Counted from the first letter of the stretch, positions 27,717 through 37,268 are shown. The stretch: 64,000 nt of DNA from Desulfohalobiaceae bacterium S24 (GCA_011389765.1 JAABTT010000001.1:1-64000); one strand, 5' to 3'. The notes: generated by a model from the letters alone, not told the origin. Translations and numbers: made by a program.

Positions 27717-28352
27717 TCAGTCCAGGTCAAAGCCCGCCCTGGTGAGGCTTTGGCGGCTGACGGCGCCTGAGCGCAGGATGTGCAGGCGCTTTGCGGGCGT
27801 GAGTTGAACGATGGTCGAAGGAGCCCGGCCCTCGGGTCTCGGTTTGGCATCCCAGACGAGGCCGACCTGTGCAATGAGTTCCGGATCGATGTCCTTTAGG
27901 GAGACGGCCGGCCGCCTCTTGGAGATGTTGGCGCTGGTGGCTACCAGGGGAAAGCCGCAATCCAGGCAAAGACTTCGGGCTTGTGGATGCGAAGTCAGGC
28001 GGATACAGACCAGTCCTTCTTGGTTCACGAGGCCCTCCGGCAGATCGGAGCGGGCGGGCAGCAGGATCGAGAGCGGGCCCGGCCAGAAACATTCCCCAAG
28101 CCCGGCAATGACCGGATCGATCTGCGTCGTCACGGCCTCCAGCTGTTGGACAGCGCCGATGATCAAGGGCAGGGGCTTGGATCGGGGTCTTGCCTTGATG
28201 TTGAATATGTGCTTCACGGCCGCAGGGTTGCCTGCATTGCAGCCAAGCGCGAAAAAGGTCTCCGTGGGGTAGATGCAGGAGCGGCCTGCCTGAAGGACGG
28301 CTTTGATCCGCCCCTGACAAGCGGTGATGGTATTTTGCAGATCTGTTTTCAC
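27717..28352 (-). CDS. tsaC: Threonylcarbamoyl-AMP synthase, TsaC/YrdC family
   Basis: I start at GTG 28352, overlapping the thpR TGA (GTGA), giving 211 residues; the track start runs into thpR. The motif YPTETFFALGCNA near residue 22 and KARPRSKPLPLII near residues 45-57 are the YrdC nucleotide/carbonate-binding loops. PLVATSANISKRRPAVS near residue 140 and APSTIVQL near residue 180 complete the family pattern. The enzyme makes L-threonylcarbamoyl-AMP from Thr, bicarbonate and ATP for the t6A modification of tRNA position 37. It lacks the Sua5 C-terminal domain. Confidence 0.93.
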   Translation of the reverse strand: MKTDLQNTITACQGRIKAVLQAGRSCIYPTETFFALGCNAGNPAAVKHIFNIKARPRSKPLPLIIGAVQQLEAVTTQIDPVIAGLGECFWPGPLSILLPARSDLPEGLVNQEGLVCIRLTSHPQARSLCLDCGFPLVATSANISKRRPAVSLKDIDPELIAQVGLVWDAKPRPEGRAPSTIVQLTPAKRLHILRSGAVSRQSLTRAGFDLD

Positions 28353-28906
28353 GCTAGCGGGTAGGTTTTGATTGGCGTGTAGACCGGTCCCTGTCCCGTC
28401 AGTCTGCTCCGCCACAGGACAAGACGATCTACTCTGAATACAGACCATTGGCGTGCCTGGAGATCCTTGAGAAAAGACTGCCAGTCATCGTTGTGTAGCT
28501 GCTTGATCCGGGCCAGGCTCAGGTGGGCCTGAAAGGGTTTCTTGAAGGGGGCAAAGCCCAAAGGCAGCAAAATTTTTTCAATCTCCCGGGCCAAGCCTTG
28601 GAGGGCTTCGGTGCCGGTTTGCACCCCGATCCAGGCAACCCGCGGCGGTTTCCCCGGCGGGAAAAAACCGGCGCCGCCGGCCTGCACTTCGAAAGCCGGC
28701 CAGGAGAGCTCCTCAAGCCTGTCCTGGACCTGTTCCAGGACGTCTTCGGAAATCTCACCAAGAAAAAACAGAGTGATGTGCCAGTTGCCTTTTCGGGTCC
28801 AGCTCATTCTGGAGCAAAGCCTGCTGCGCCAGGCCCTGCTGATGGCTTCCAGGTTCTGCTGATAGGCTTCCGGCAATTCAAGGCCGAGAAAACAGCGAAT
28901 CCCCAT
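28349..28906 (-). CDS. thpR: RNA 2',3'-cyclic phosphodiesterase, ThpR/LigT family
   Basis: A 185-residue 2H phosphoesterase. Two catalytic His-x-Thr/Ser motifs are present: HITLFFLGEI near residue 44 and HLSLARI near residue 130. The N-terminus MGIRCFLGLELPE is typical (RxFxAIxLPE). ThpR hydrolyses 2',3'-cyclic phosphodiester ends on RNA. It overlaps tsaC by 4 nt, so the two are translationally coupled. The upstream gap to htpG contains divergent control signals, including TTGACA at 28916-28921, which reads toward htpG. Confidence 0.9.
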   Translation of the reverse strand: MGIRCFLGLELPEAYQQNLEAISRAWRSRLCSRMSWTRKGNWHITLFFLGEISEDVLEQVQDRLEELSWPAFEVQAGGAGFFPPGKPPRVAWIGVQTGTEALQGLAREIEKILLPLGFAPFKKPFQAHLSLARIKQLHNDDWQSFLKDLQARQWSVFRVDRLVLWRSRLTGQGPVYTPIKTYPLA

Positions 28907-29130
28907 GCAGACTCCTTGACAATTTGTGATCCGTGGCTATTGATTTGGGATGTATCAGATTGCCCTTATTTCTTCAACCAGGGAGGCAAGCCAACGGGCA
29001 TCATCTGTAGCCAGCGCGTACCAAAATTCCAGTATACAGGGAAGCCACTGCACCTGCAACTCATAGTCCCATGGATCAGCGCATTGGATTTCAATCATCA
29101 ATACTCAATCGTAAAGGAGGCAGCGTTTTT

Positions 29131-31026
29131 ATGAGTCCATCCGAAAGCCATCAATTTCAGGCAGAGACACAAAAACTTCTGAATATCATCATCCACTCCA
29201 TCTATACCAATAAAGAAATATTTTTGCGGGAGCTTATTTCCAATGCGTCCGACGCCTTGGACAAAATCCGCTTTGAATCGAGCCGGGGGACGGATATCGC
29301 CGATCCGGAAGAGAGTCTGGAGATTCGGATCAGCATGGATGCGGACAAGAAACTTCTGACCATCGCGGACACCGGCATCGGCCTGAGCAAGGATGAATTG
29401 ATCTCCAATCTCGGGACCATCGCAAAATCCGGAACCGAGGAATTCATCAAGCAGGTTGCGGAGGAGGAAGAGAATCCGGACACGATCATCGGCCGGTTCG
29501 GGGTGGGGTTTTATTCCGTATTCATGGTGGCCGATGAGGTCCGGATCAAAAGCCGTTCCGCCAGGAAGGATGAACCCGCGGTGAGCTGGGTCTCCGACGG
29601 AATGGGGGGCTATGAAGTGGAAGATCTTGATGAAGAGATGAAAAGAGGGACCGTGATCGATGTCCAGCTGAAAGAAGACTGTCAGGATTACCTGGATCCG
29701 GAGCGGATCAAATCAATCATCAAGAAGCATTCCAACTTCATATCGTTTCCGATCTATGTGGAGCAGGAAAAAGTGAACACCGTTCCCGCATTGTGGAAAG
29801 AGTCCAAGTTTTCCATTTCTAAAGAGCAATATACTGAATTTTATAAATTCCTGACCTTTGATTCTGATGAGCCCCTGGAGACGATCCATATCTCGGTGGA
29901 TGCGCCGGTCCAATTCAGCAGCATCATGTTCATTCCCAAAAAGAGCACCTTCATGTTCGAGACCTTTCCCTCGGAATACGGACTGGATCTGTATGTGCAC
30001 CGGGTGCTCATCGAGCGGAGCAATCAGGATATCATCCCGCAGTACCTGGGCTTTGTCAAAGGGATGGTGGATTCGGAGGACCTCCCCCTGAACCTGTCCC
30101 GGCAGAACATTCAGGAAAGCGCGCTCATCCGGAAAATCAACACCACGCTCACCAAACAGGTTTTGAACCATTTGGAAAAGCTGGCGGACAACGATGCTGA
30201 GCGCTATGCCCAATTCTGGAAAGAGCATGGGCGGATATTTAAGCTCGGCTATACGGATTTCGGGAATCAGGAAAAATTCGCCAGGCTTTTGCGCTTCAAT
30301 GCATCGATTCATGAGGACCAGGAAGGCTTGACCTCGCTCAAGGAATACACGGAGCGAATGAAGACCGATCAGAAAGAGATCTACTACATTTCCGGCACAA
30401 GCCGGGCAGAGGTCCTGAGCAATCCGCATCTGGAAATGCTGTCCGGCAAGGGGCTGGAAGTGCTCTATCTGTATGAACCCATCGATGAATTTGTGATGCA
30501 GTCCATTGGAAAATTCGAGGACTATCCGCTTAAGGCGGCTGAACACGTTAATCCAAAGGACCTGGAGGGCTTTGCCGCTGAAGAGGCGGTCAGTGAAGAA
30601 GAGCCCTTGAAAAAGGAAGAAGAAAAACCCTTCCAGGATCTACTGGCCAAGATGAAGGAGATTTTAGGAGATCGGGTGACCGAGGTCCGGTCCTCCGAGC
30701 GCCTGAAAAGCAGTCCTGCCTGTCTGGTAAATCCGGAAGACGGCATCAGCTTGCAGATGCAGAAGATCATGCAGGCCATGAACAAGGACGGTTCGGTGCC
30801 CAAACAGATCCTTGAGGTCAATCCGCAGCACAGCCTGAACAGGAATCTGCTCAAAGTCTATCAGCAAGACCCTGACGATGCCTGGGTGAAAAAATTCACG
30901 GAGCAGCTATTTGAAACCACCCTGCTGCAGGCCGGGTACCTGGCCGATCCCCACGCCATGGTGGCCAGGTCTTTTGAGCTTATGAAAGATGCCAGCAATT
31001 GGTATACTGAAGTCAAGCAACTCTAA
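29131..31026 (+). CDS. htpG: Molecular chaperone HtpG (Hsp90)
   Basis: I start at ATG 29131 (MSPSESHQFQAETQKLLNIIIHSIYTNKEIFLRELISNASDAL), behind AAAGGAGG, giving 631 residues, normal for HtpG. The GHKL ATPase has the NASDALDKIRFES helix, the DTGIGLSKDEL motif and GRFGVGFYSVFMV. The middle domain carries GFVKGMVDSEDLPLNLSRQNIQES. The gene is followed at once by a strong terminator. A heat-shock promoter was not recognised in the 224 nt upstream. Confidence 0.97.
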   Translation: MSPSESHQFQAETQKLLNIIIHSIYTNKEIFLRELISNASDALDKIRFESSRGTDIADPEESLEIRISMDADKKLLTIADTGIGLSKDELISNLGTIAKSGTEEFIKQVAEEEENPDTIIGRFGVGFYSVFMVADEVRIKSRSARKDEPAVSWVSDGMGGYEVEDLDEEMKRGTVIDVQLKEDCQDYLDPERIKSIIKKHSNFISFPIYVEQEKVNTVPALWKESKFSISKEQYTEFYKFLTFDSDEPLETIHISVDAPVQFSSIMFIPKKSTFMFETFPSEYGLDLYVHRVLIERSNQDIIPQYLGFVKGMVDSEDLPLNLSRQNIQESALIRKINTTLTKQVLNHLEKLADNDAERYAQFWKEHGRIFKLGYTDFGNQEKFARLLRFNASIHEDQEGLTSLKEYTERMKTDQKEIYYISGTSRAEVLSNPHLEMLSGKGLEVLYLYEPIDEFVMQSIGKFEDYPLKAAEHVNPKDLEGFAAEEAVSEEEPLKKEEEKPFQDLLAKMKEILGDRVTEVRSSERLKSSPACLVNPEDGISLQMQKIMQAMNKDGSVPKQILEVNPQHSLNRNLLKVYQQDPDDAWVKKFTEQLFETTLLQAGYLADPHAMVARSFELMKDASNWYTEVKQL

Positions 31027-31062
31027 AAAACTCCTGCCCGCTTTCAAGCGGGCAGGAGTTTT
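31027..31062 (+). terminator. Intrinsic terminator after htpG
   Basis: AAAACTCCTGCCCGC, loop TTTCAA and GCGGGCAGGAGTTTT form a long GC-rich stem flanked by A and T runs. The hairpin starts right after the htpG stop codon. Confidence 0.93.
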
Positions 31063-31083
31063 AAAGTGTATTTTTCAGCCTTT

Positions 31084-31458
31084 ATGGACAGATTCACACT
31101 TCAGAGCCGATTCTGGATTCAGGCCTGCAAAATAGCCTGGATCGTTTCTCTGGCCCTGATCGTGTATCTCTGTCTGACCCCCGACCTGAAGCAGCCCATG
31201 GACGCTCCAGGTCTGGACAAGGTCTATCACGGCCTGGCCTATGTCTGGCTGGCCCTACTCCCCCAGCTTGCCTTTTCCAGGAACAAGACTGCGGTCATCT
31301 GTTCCCTGGCCATGATCGGTCTTGGAGTGCTTCTGGAATTGGTCCAGGGTTTTATTCCGGGCCGTTTTTTTTCAGGGGCGGACATCACAGCCAACACCCT
31401 GGGGGTCGGTCTGGGATTCTGGCTGGGAATGCGTCTCAGGACGACCCTTGCTGTCTGA
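31084..31458 (+). CDS. VanZ-like membrane protein
   Basis: A small protein of about 124 residues with three or four hydrophobic segments. The pattern LCLTPDLKQPMDAPGLDKVYHGLAYVWLA, followed by LLELVQGFIPGRFFSGADITANTLGVGLGFWLG, is the VanZ-family signature (D-K..H..ay and E..Q...gR..d..D..aN..G). Family members are inner-membrane proteins of uncertain role; the founder gives low-level teicoplanin resistance. I prefer ATG 31084 to GTG 31066. It ends two bases before the convergent pal stop. Confidence 0.8.
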   Translation: MDRFTLQSRFWIQACKIAWIVSLALIVYLCLTPDLKQPMDAPGLDKVYHGLAYVWLALLPQLAFSRNKTAVICSLAMIGLGVLLELVQGFIPGRFFSGADITANTLGVGLGFWLGMRLRTTLAV

Positions 31459-31460
31459 AT

Positions 31461-32051
31461 TCAGTCCACCCGAAACTGCGCCCGCCGGTTTTTTGCCCAG
31501 GCCTGTTCATTGTGCCGCGGATCCAAAGGCTTTTCTTCACCATAACTGATGATGTTCAGCCTGTCGGGGGAGACCCCTAAGAGAATGAGATACTCATAGG
31601 CCGCTCTGGCCCGGCGCTCTCCCAGGGCCAGGTTGTATTCTTCCGTCCCCCGTTCATCGCAGTGGCCTTCAATCATGAGATCGATTTCCTCGCGATTTCT
31701 CAGGATACTGGCTTTTTCTTTGAGAATCTCCCGGTCCTGGGATTTCAATTCATAAGAATCAAAATCGAAATGAATGAGCTCCTTGAGTTGGGAGATATCT
31801 GCAGCTCTGGCTTCTTCTTTTTCGGCAGCTTCGGCCTCGGCCTGCTGCAGCTCATATTCCTCTGCTTTTCGCCTGGCCTCTTCAGCTGCCAGTTCCTCAC
31901 TGCTTTTTGCATCCTCTGCGGATTCTTCAGTGACTTCCGCCTGCAGGCCTGTGGGCCGGGATTCGATTTGTTCTTTGGCACAGCCCGTTACAAAAGCGAT
32001 GCAGACGAGCATCAGGACCAGAAACAGGAATCGTTGCCATTTTGAGTTCAT
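31461..32051 (-). CDS. pal: Peptidoglycan-associated lipoprotein Pal
   Basis: A 196-residue outer-membrane lipoprotein. ATG 32051 has AGGAGG upstream. The signal peptide ends in a lipobox, AFVTGC, at about residue 23. A charged Glu/Ala-rich linker (EEARRKAEEYELQQAEAEAAEKEE) follows. The C-terminal OmpA-like domain, about residues 85-196, has the peptidoglycan-binding segments IHFDFDSYEL, IEGHCDERGTEEYNLALGERRA and ISYGEEKP. Pal anchors the outer membrane to the wall and works with TolB and TolA during constriction. It closes the tol operon. Confidence 0.96.
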   Translation of the reverse strand: MNSKWQRFLFLVLMLVCIAFVTGCAKEQIESRPTGLQAEVTEESAEDAKSSEELAAEEARRKAEEYELQQAEAEAAEKEEARAADISQLKELIHFDFDSYELKSQDREILKEKASILRNREEIDLMIEGHCDERGTEEYNLALGERRARAAYEYLILLGVSPDRLNIISYGEEKPLDPRHNEQAWAKNRRAQFRVD

Positions 32052-32100
32052 ACTGTCCTCCTTGTGTTGGTTGTTGCGCATGGTGTTAAACGTGGTGTCT

Positions 32101-33444
32101 TCAGCGGACCGCGGGGTTCCAGGCCGGAGCCGTGGCTTCGCCGGGGCCGGTGGGAATGAGTTGTGTTTCATCCCCCTGTCTGGTGGCCAGGTAGATACGG
32201 TACTTTCCAGACCTGTTTGAGGCAAATGCCAGAAAATAACTGTCCGGTCCCCAGGCGGGGTCTTCATCGTTTCCAGGTCCGGATGTGACTTGCCGCTCCT
32301 GGTTGGTTTTCAAATCGTATACAATGATCCGATGACCGTCTGGCGTGAGTCTGGAATAGGCAATATAGCGTCCGTCCGGACTGATATCGGGATTGGTGTT
32401 GTATTTGCCTTCATAACTGATTCGGCGGATTTTGCGGGTCTCCAGGTCGAGGAGGAAGATGTGGGGGTTGCCCAGCCGGCTGGAAACGAAAACCATCTTT
32501 TTCCCTGCGGCCTCGAATTGTGGGGAGATGTCGATGCCCCAGTTTTCTACTTCCACCTGTTCGATACCGAAGTCTTCATTCAGGCTGTAGATGTCCGGAT
32601 TGCCGTACCGGTCGATACTGATAAACAGGCGTCCGTCCGGGTGAAAAGCCGGACTGATGATGGTGTTTCCCGGCAGGAGAACATGCCGCAGTTTGCGGTT
32701 TTTGGCGGACCAGATGATGAGTTCATGCCGATCTTGGCCGACCAGTGTACAAGCCAGACTGGAGCCGTCCCATTTCCAGGTCGGACTGAGACAGTACTGC
32801 TGAAAATTGGTGATTTGTCTGGGCTTGTAGCCTTGAGGCGTGCAGGTCCAAATTTCTTTATGACCGTCGTTTTTCCGGACAAAGGCCAGGGTTGAACGGA
32901 AAAAACTATTTCTTCCGGTCAATTCTTTCATCAATTGGGCGCAGAAACGATTGACCGCTTCCACCAGCTGATAGGATTCGGTAATTGTATAGCCTCTTCC
33001 GACCAGACGCTTCCGGGCAAAGACCTCAAAGGCCCGGAGCTCAATCTGCAGGACGCCGTCCTTCTTCCGCCGCCAGCTTGAGGTGAGGAGCAGGTCGGTC
33101 TGGCTGAGATTGAAGCGCTTGAAATCGATATCCGCGGCGGTCGTTCCACTGAGTGCCTTTGGGCCGAGGATATCTCCGGCCGCCATCTGATGAATAAAGG
33201 GCAAAAAGCCCATATTCTTGGACAGGGTCTGCTCCAGGATTCCGATTTCTTTGGGACGCGGCATTTCAGGATCGGAGGGCTGGGGCGGAGCAATATAGAG
33301 GTTGAGTTGTTTCTGTCCCGGTCCGTAGATGTCGATGCGCATGGCCTCCTCGGCCAGGACCGGCTGCCAGGCGCCCGCCAGCGCGAGGGACCCGATCACA
33401 ATCCAGAGCATTTTTCGGAGCAAGTTTTTCATATCAGGCCTCAT
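32101..33444 (-). CDS. tolB: Tol-Pal system protein TolB
   Basis: A periplasmic protein of about 447 residues. A signal peptide (MLWIVIGSLALAGAWQPVLAEEA) precedes the N-terminal domain (MRIDIYGPGQKQLNLYIAPP). Six-bladed beta-propeller repeats of the TolB/DPP type follow, with repeated blocks such as PDGRYIAYSRLTPDGH, ISPDGRYIAY and PAWGPDSYFLAFASNRSG. TolB shuttles between TolA and Pal. Starts at 33444 and 33432 both have GAGG-type sites, so the first four residues are uncertain. The gene sits between tolA and pal. Confidence 0.95.
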   Translation of the reverse strand: MRPDMKNLLRKMLWIVIGSLALAGAWQPVLAEEAMRIDIYGPGQKQLNLYIAPPQPSDPEMPRPKEIGILEQTLSKNMGFLPFIHQMAAGDILGPKALSGTTAADIDFKRFNLSQTDLLLTSSWRRKKDGVLQIELRAFEVFARKRLVGRGYTITESYQLVEAVNRFCAQLMKELTGRNSFFRSTLAFVRKNDGHKEIWTCTPQGYKPRQITNFQQYCLSPTWKWDGSSLACTLVGQDRHELIIWSAKNRKLRHVLLPGNTIISPAFHPDGRLFISIDRYGNPDIYSLNEDFGIEQVEVENWGIDISPQFEAAGKKMVFVSSRLGNPHIFLLDLETRKIRRISYEGKYNTNPDISPDGRYIAYSRLTPDGHRIIVYDLKTNQERQVTSGPGNDEDPAWGPDSYFLAFASNRSGKYRIYLATRQGDETQLIPTGPGEATAPAWNPAVR

Positions 33445-33454
33445 GTGAATGTCC

Positions 33455-34267
33455 TCAATCAATTTCCCGGGAGTAGAAGGTAACCTCTATTCGGGTAATG
33501 TTCTCAGGCACCGGGAGCTTTTGTTTGGTCTCGTTAACAGCCTTCATCACGGATCGGTCAAAATCCGGCCGCCCGGAGGGGGCAAGCAGGGTGGATCGGA
33601 TGATTTTCCCGTCGGCATTCAAGGTCAGTTCCACTCGAGCCTTGAGGCTGCCGGTGTCGTCGACTCCTGGAAAGCGCCAATTTTTTTTGATCAGATCTTT
33701 GACCAGGCTTCCGTAAAATCTTTTTGCGGAATCGGCTTGAGCGGTAGCCGCCTTATCTGATCCCCGGGCCTGGACATTTTTTTCAATATCCGCCATGGCT
33801 TCGGCGAGATAATCTCGGGTTTCCGGTTCGTTCTGTTCTGCGGTCTCTTTTTCGATATCCGCCAGGGCATCTTCCAGGACTTTTTCCGGCGTGGGGGCCA
33901 GTGACTCGGGCTCCGGAGTCTTCTTTTGTTCCGCCTCCGGCTTTTTGCCGTTCTTGTCGGGTTTTTTGAATTGATTTTCCGGAGCAGGCTTTTTTTTCGG
34001 CTTCTTGGCGATCTTGACCGCGGCGGCGGATTTTTGCCCGCTGCTCGGAGCTTGCTTTTTCAGCGTGGCGACAGCCTCGGGCTTTTCAGGCGCAGGCGCT
34101 TCTGTCTGCTTCAGAGACGGAGCCGGGGGCGAACTGACCAGTTCCACCTCGTAGACAGGTTTCTCCAGGTCGATATACGTCCTGTGGCCGCTGAAAGGAG
34201 AGTACAAGCTGAAAATGAGAATCAGGCAGTGGACCAGAATCGATAAAATACAGCTTATGATCGACAT
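33455..34267 (-). CDS. tolA: TolA-like protein with TonB C-terminal domain
   Basis: A 270-residue envelope protein. An N-terminal membrane helix (SIISCILSILVHCLILIFSLYS) anchors it. A long Lys/Glu/Pro/Ala-rich domain with KKPKKKPAPENQ-type stretches spans about 35-200. The C-terminal TonB/TolA-type domain (SLVKDLIKKNWRFPGVDD, then VELTLNADGKIIRSTLLAPSGRPDFDRSVMKAV) follows. It transmits proton-motive-force energy from TolQR to Pal at the outer membrane. The middle region is shorter than the E. coli TolA helix. It follows tolR by 20 nt. Confidence 0.9.
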   Translation of the reverse strand: MSIISCILSILVHCLILIFSLYSPFSGHRTYIDLEKPVYEVELVSSPPAPSLKQTEAPAPEKPEAVATLKKQAPSSGQKSAAAVKIAKKPKKKPAPENQFKKPDKNGKKPEAEQKKTPEPESLAPTPEKVLEDALADIEKETAEQNEPETRDYLAEAMADIEKNVQARGSDKAATAQADSAKRFYGSLVKDLIKKNWRFPGVDDTGSLKARVELTLNADGKIIRSTLLAPSGRPDFDRSVMKAVNETKQKLPVPENITRIEVTFYSREID

Positions 34268-34287
34268 TCATTCCTCAAATCAAGGAC

Positions 34288-34695
34288 TCACTCCTCGTCA
34301 GGCTCGGCCACAATTCCCAGCCGTTGGATCCCGGCTTCTTTGATGCCGCTCATTACCTTGACGACAAAACCATAGGGGACCCCTTTGTCGGCTTTTAAAT
34401 ACAGGATTTGATTTTTGTCCGTGACAATTTTTTTGAGATGCCGGCTCATGGTTTCCAGTTCGAGCTCGTAGGAATCGAGAAGAATTTTTTTGTCTTTGTC
34501 GACGGTCAAGACCAGGGTGTCCGAATCTTCAGGCAAAGTTCGCACAGTCTCGGTTTCCGGAAGGTCCACATCAACGCCCTGGGTGAGCAGGGGGGCGGTG
34601 ATCATAAAAATGATCAAGAGCACAAGCATGACATCCACAAAAGGGGTGACATTGATCTGCGCAATGTATCCGTTGTTCTGCGGATTGAATTTCAT
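34288..34695 (-). CDS. tolR: TolR biopolymer transport protein (ExbD family)
   Basis: A 135-residue protein. It begins [33 protein letters not shown], with the membrane-helix Asp expected in proton-conducting TolR/ExbD (FVDVMLVLL). The periplasmic domain follows with typical VDLPETETV and [11 protein letters not shown] motifs. With TolQ it forms the proton channel driving TolA. Its ATG overlaps the tolQ stop (ATGA), indicating coupling. Confidence 0.94.
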   Translation of the reverse strand: MKFNPQNNGYIAQINVTPFVDVMLVLLIIFMITAPLLTQGVDVDLPETETVRTLPEDSDTLVLTVDKDKKILLDSYELELETMSRHLKKIVTDKNQILYLKADKGVPYGFVVKVMSGIKEAGIQRLGIVAEPDEE

Positions 34696-35429
34696 ATGTT
34701 TTCTTGCGCGATTGGAGACGGTTCTTCTTTTTGCCGACCGGCGCTGAGCCAGGGGATCTCCCGCTGGGCCCGGTTTAAAAATTCACCGGCATAATTGACG
34801 AGTTCGGATTCAATGCTGTTCAGTACGCCCAGAAAGGAATTATAGGCAATTGATGCGGGGATGGCCACAGCCAGTCCGATGGCCGTGGCCACCAGCGCTT
34901 CGGCAATACCCGGAGCCACTGTGGTCAGGGCCGCGCTCTTCTGGATGCTGATGGCCTGAAAGGCGTCCATGATTCCCCAGACCGTACCGAAAAGTCCGAT
35001 AAAGGGCGCGGAGTTGGAGCAGGTCGCCAGAAACGACAAGGCGTAGGCCAGTCTGTTCACTTCGCTGCTTACGGATCGCCTCAGGACCCGGCGAATATTG
35101 TCGGCGGAAACTTTTATTTTACCGGACGCCGGCAAATGAGAGCGTTCCAGGAGTCTGATCTCGGAAACCGCTTTGGCCCCGATCATATACAGTCTGGACC
35201 CCGGCCGGTTTTTCAGGGTGCGCAGGGCCGAGCCCAGATCTTTAGCGGTGCTGAAGCTGTGTAAATCCTGGCGAAGGCTTTTTTTGATGCGGTAATAGAG
35301 TATCAGTTTGTAAAAAATAAGGGTCCAACTGATCAGGGACATGATAATCAAAATGGCCAGGACCACTTTGACGACGATGGTCGCCCCGAAGATCATATTC
35401 AAAATTTCAGACTGGCTCGACATATTCAT
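34692..35429 (-). CDS. tolQ: TolQ proton channel (ExbB family)
   Basis: A 245-residue inner-membrane protein with three hydrophobic helices (residues about 15-40, 140-165 and 180-205). The segment [27 protein letters not shown] near 130-160 and [24 protein letters not shown] near 175-200 are ExbB/TolQ signatures. With TolR it harvests the proton gradient. The start has AAAGGA eight bases upstream, and it follows the bfn gene by 10 nt in the same direction. Confidence 0.95.
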   Translation of the reverse strand: MNMSSQSEILNMIFGATIVVKVVLAILIIMSLISWTLIFYKLILYYRIKKSLRQDLHSFSTAKDLGSALRTLKNRPGSRLYMIGAKAVSEIRLLERSHLPASGKIKVSADNIRRVLRRSVSSEVNRLAYALSFLATCSNSAPFIGLFGTVWGIMDAFQAISIQKSAALTTVAPGIAEALVATAIGLAVAIPASIAYNSFLGVLNSIESELVNYAGEFLNRAQREIPWLSAGRQKEEPSPIAQENI

Positions 35430-35439
35430 TCAGGTTCCT

Positions 35440-35937
35440 TTACTGGTTGTATTTGAAGTCGTCGATATTGAACTTTTCAAGCAATTCGGTCCATTTTTCT
35501 GATTCCTGGTCCTTGAACACTGCTTCCTGTTCTTGAGAAAACTGGAAAGAAACCTGTTCGAGAAGTTCCTTATTGGCGAATATCGGGGCTTCCGCCCTGA
35601 CTGCCAGGGCGATGGCGTCTGAGGGCCGGCTGTCTATTTGGAAATCGTTTTCATTGTGTTTGAGATGGATTTGGGCATAATAGGTCCCTTCTTTGAGTTC
35701 CGTGATGACAATCTGCTGTATCGTGGCTCCAAGGGCGTTCAGGGTGTTGAGCAGAAGGTCATGGGTCAGCGGTCTGGAAATATTCACTTTGTTCAAAGTG
35801 ATGGAAATAGACATGGCTTCCATGGCCCCGATCCAAATGGGCAGGACATGCTCCTCTTCCGTATCTTTTAATATAAGCAGGGGGACCTGGGATTGTTCAT
35901 CAAGGGCCAAACCGAATATTTTCATTTCCAACATCAT
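35440..35937 (-). CDS. Bifunctional nuclease family protein (BFN/DUF151)
   Basis: A 165-residue protein of the BFN domain family. The N-terminus MKIFGLALDEQSQVPLLILKDTEEEHVLPIWIGAMEAMSI and the ITELKEGTYYAQIHLKHNENDFQIDSRPSDAIALAVRAEAPIF block are the conserved core. The family is named after plant and bacterial proteins reported as nucleases; the role in Desulfobacterota is not settled. The ATG overlaps the miaB stop (ATGA). The C-terminal 40 residues are acidic and may be a regulatory tail. Confidence 0.88.
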   Translation of the reverse strand: MMLEMKIFGLALDEQSQVPLLILKDTEEEHVLPIWIGAMEAMSISITLNKVNISRPLTHDLLLNTLNALGATIQQIVITELKEGTYYAQIHLKHNENDFQIDSRPSDAIALAVRAEAPIFANKELLEQVSFQFSQEQEAVFKDQESEKWTELLEKFNIDDFKYNQ

Positions 35938-37268
35938 GTATTGTCAACCTCCCCGAAAACTGAATGTTTTTTTGCATCAACTATTTTGACCGGAATGAGC
36001 TCTCCTGTCAAATCCTGACCTGAGTCTGAAAAGTTGACAATCCGTCCGCCCGGTTCCCGGCCCTTCCAGGATGTTCCTCTGTCGGGCGGGGTTTTGGGGC
36101 TGGGCCCTTCAACCAGAACCTCGAGTCTGCGCCCGACCAGCCCCTGCAGGGATTTTTGCGTCAATCGGTCCTGTTCCTTTTGCAAAAGGCTCAAACGGAG
36201 GGACTTGTCGGCTTCCGGAATCTTGTCCTGAAATGAAGCAGCCCGAACTCCGGGCCGGTCTGAATATTTAAAAGAAAAACTGTTGTCGAAGCCCACCTCC
36301 TGCATCACCTCCAGGGTCTGCCTGAAGTCCGCATCAAACTCCCCGGGGAAACCAACGATGATATCCGTGCTCAGAGCAATATCGGGCCGGACCCGCCGCA
36401 GGCCCTGGATGATTTCAAGATAGGACTCCCGCGTATATTTTCGGTTCATTCTTTTCAAGATACGATTGGAGCCGGACTGGAAGGGAAGGTGCAGTCCGGG
36501 GCAGAGCGCGGGAAAGCGGCTGAAGGCCTCGATCACATCAGGCGCGATGTCTTTGGGGTGCGAGGTCGTGAATCTGACCCGTTTGAGTCCCGGCAGCGTG
36601 CAGACTTGTTCCAATAGTTCGGCAAACCCGGTCCCGTCTCCTCCGGCATCGAGTCCATAGCTGTTGACGTTTTGACCGAGCAGGGTGATCTCTTGAACGC
36701 CGGAGTCGATCAGGTCGCGGCATTCTTGGATGATCCTGACACTGGGACGCGATTTTTGACGACCCCGGGTATAGGGCACAATGCAATAGGTGCAGAAATT
36801 GTCGCAGCCCTGCATGATATTCACAAAGGCCTGGGGTGCGGCACCTCCGGCTCTTGGGACTGCGTCCCGTTCCAGGTAGCTGTCCTCGAAATCGAGGAGG
36901 CTGATGCGCAGATCGGGTTGGGCCTGCAATCGCTCCAGAGAGTCGGGAACCGAGGCCACTCCGTCCGGACCAAAGATCAGTCGGACTTCGGGGAAGCGGC
37001 GCCAGAAATCCCGGCCGATCTGCTGGGCTACGCAGCCGCCGACCCCGACCCATGTTTCCGGACGGTTCCGGCAGTAGTTCCGCAGTCTCCCCAGGAGGCT
37101 GTAGACTTTCTGTTCCGGTTTGTCCCGGACACTGCAGGTGTTGATCAGGAATATTTGAGCTCCAGATTCCGAGGCTGATTCCCAGCCTCTGGCGATCAGT
37201 GCCCGTTCAATCCAGTCCGAGTCGCAGACGTTCATCTGGCAGCCAAAGGTAAAGATGTGGAATTTCAT
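35934..37268 (-). CDS. miaB: tRNA-2-methylthio-N6-dimethylallyladenosine synthase MiaB
   Basis: A 444-residue methylthiotransferase. The N-terminal UPF0004 domain has the three cluster cysteines: TFGCQMNVCDSD, then NTCSVRDKPEQK, and GVGGCVAQQIGRDF. The radical SAM motif is canonical CX3CX2C (GCDNFCTYCIVPYTRGRQKSR) near residue 160. The TRAM domain ends the protein (LEVLVEGPSPKTPPDRGTSWKGREPGGRIVNF). It adds the ms2 group to i6A37 in tRNA, in two radical SAM steps. The ATG overlaps the cutA stop (ATGA). It sits in a coupled chain with cutA and bfn. Confidence 0.95.
   Translation of the reverse strand: MKFHIFTFGCQMNVCDSDWIERALIARGWESASESGAQIFLINTCSVRDKPEQKVYSLLGRLRNYCRNRPETWVGVGGCVAQQIGRDFWRRFPEVRLIFGPDGVASVPDSLERLQAQPDLRISLLDFEDSYLERDAVPRAGGAAPQAFVNIMQGCDNFCTYCIVPYTRGRQKSRPSVRIIQECRDLIDSGVQEITLLGQNVNSYGLDAGGDGTGFAELLEQVCTLPGLKRVRFTTSHPKDIAPDVIEAFSRFPALCPGLHLPFQSGSNRILKRMNRKYTRESYLEIIQGLRRVRPDIALSTDIIVGFPGEFDADFRQTLEVMQEVGFDNSFSFKYSDRPGVRAASFQDKIPEADKSLRLSLLQKEQDRLTQKSLQGLVGRRLEVLVEGPSPKTPPDRGTSWKGREPGGRIVNFSDSGQDLTGELIPVKIVDAKKHSVFGEVDNT

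Noticed and set aside
28916-28944. Promoter TTGACA followed by TATTGA before htpG
   Set aside because: The -35 is good but the -10 matches poorly; I mention it with the thpR entry and do not list it as a feature.
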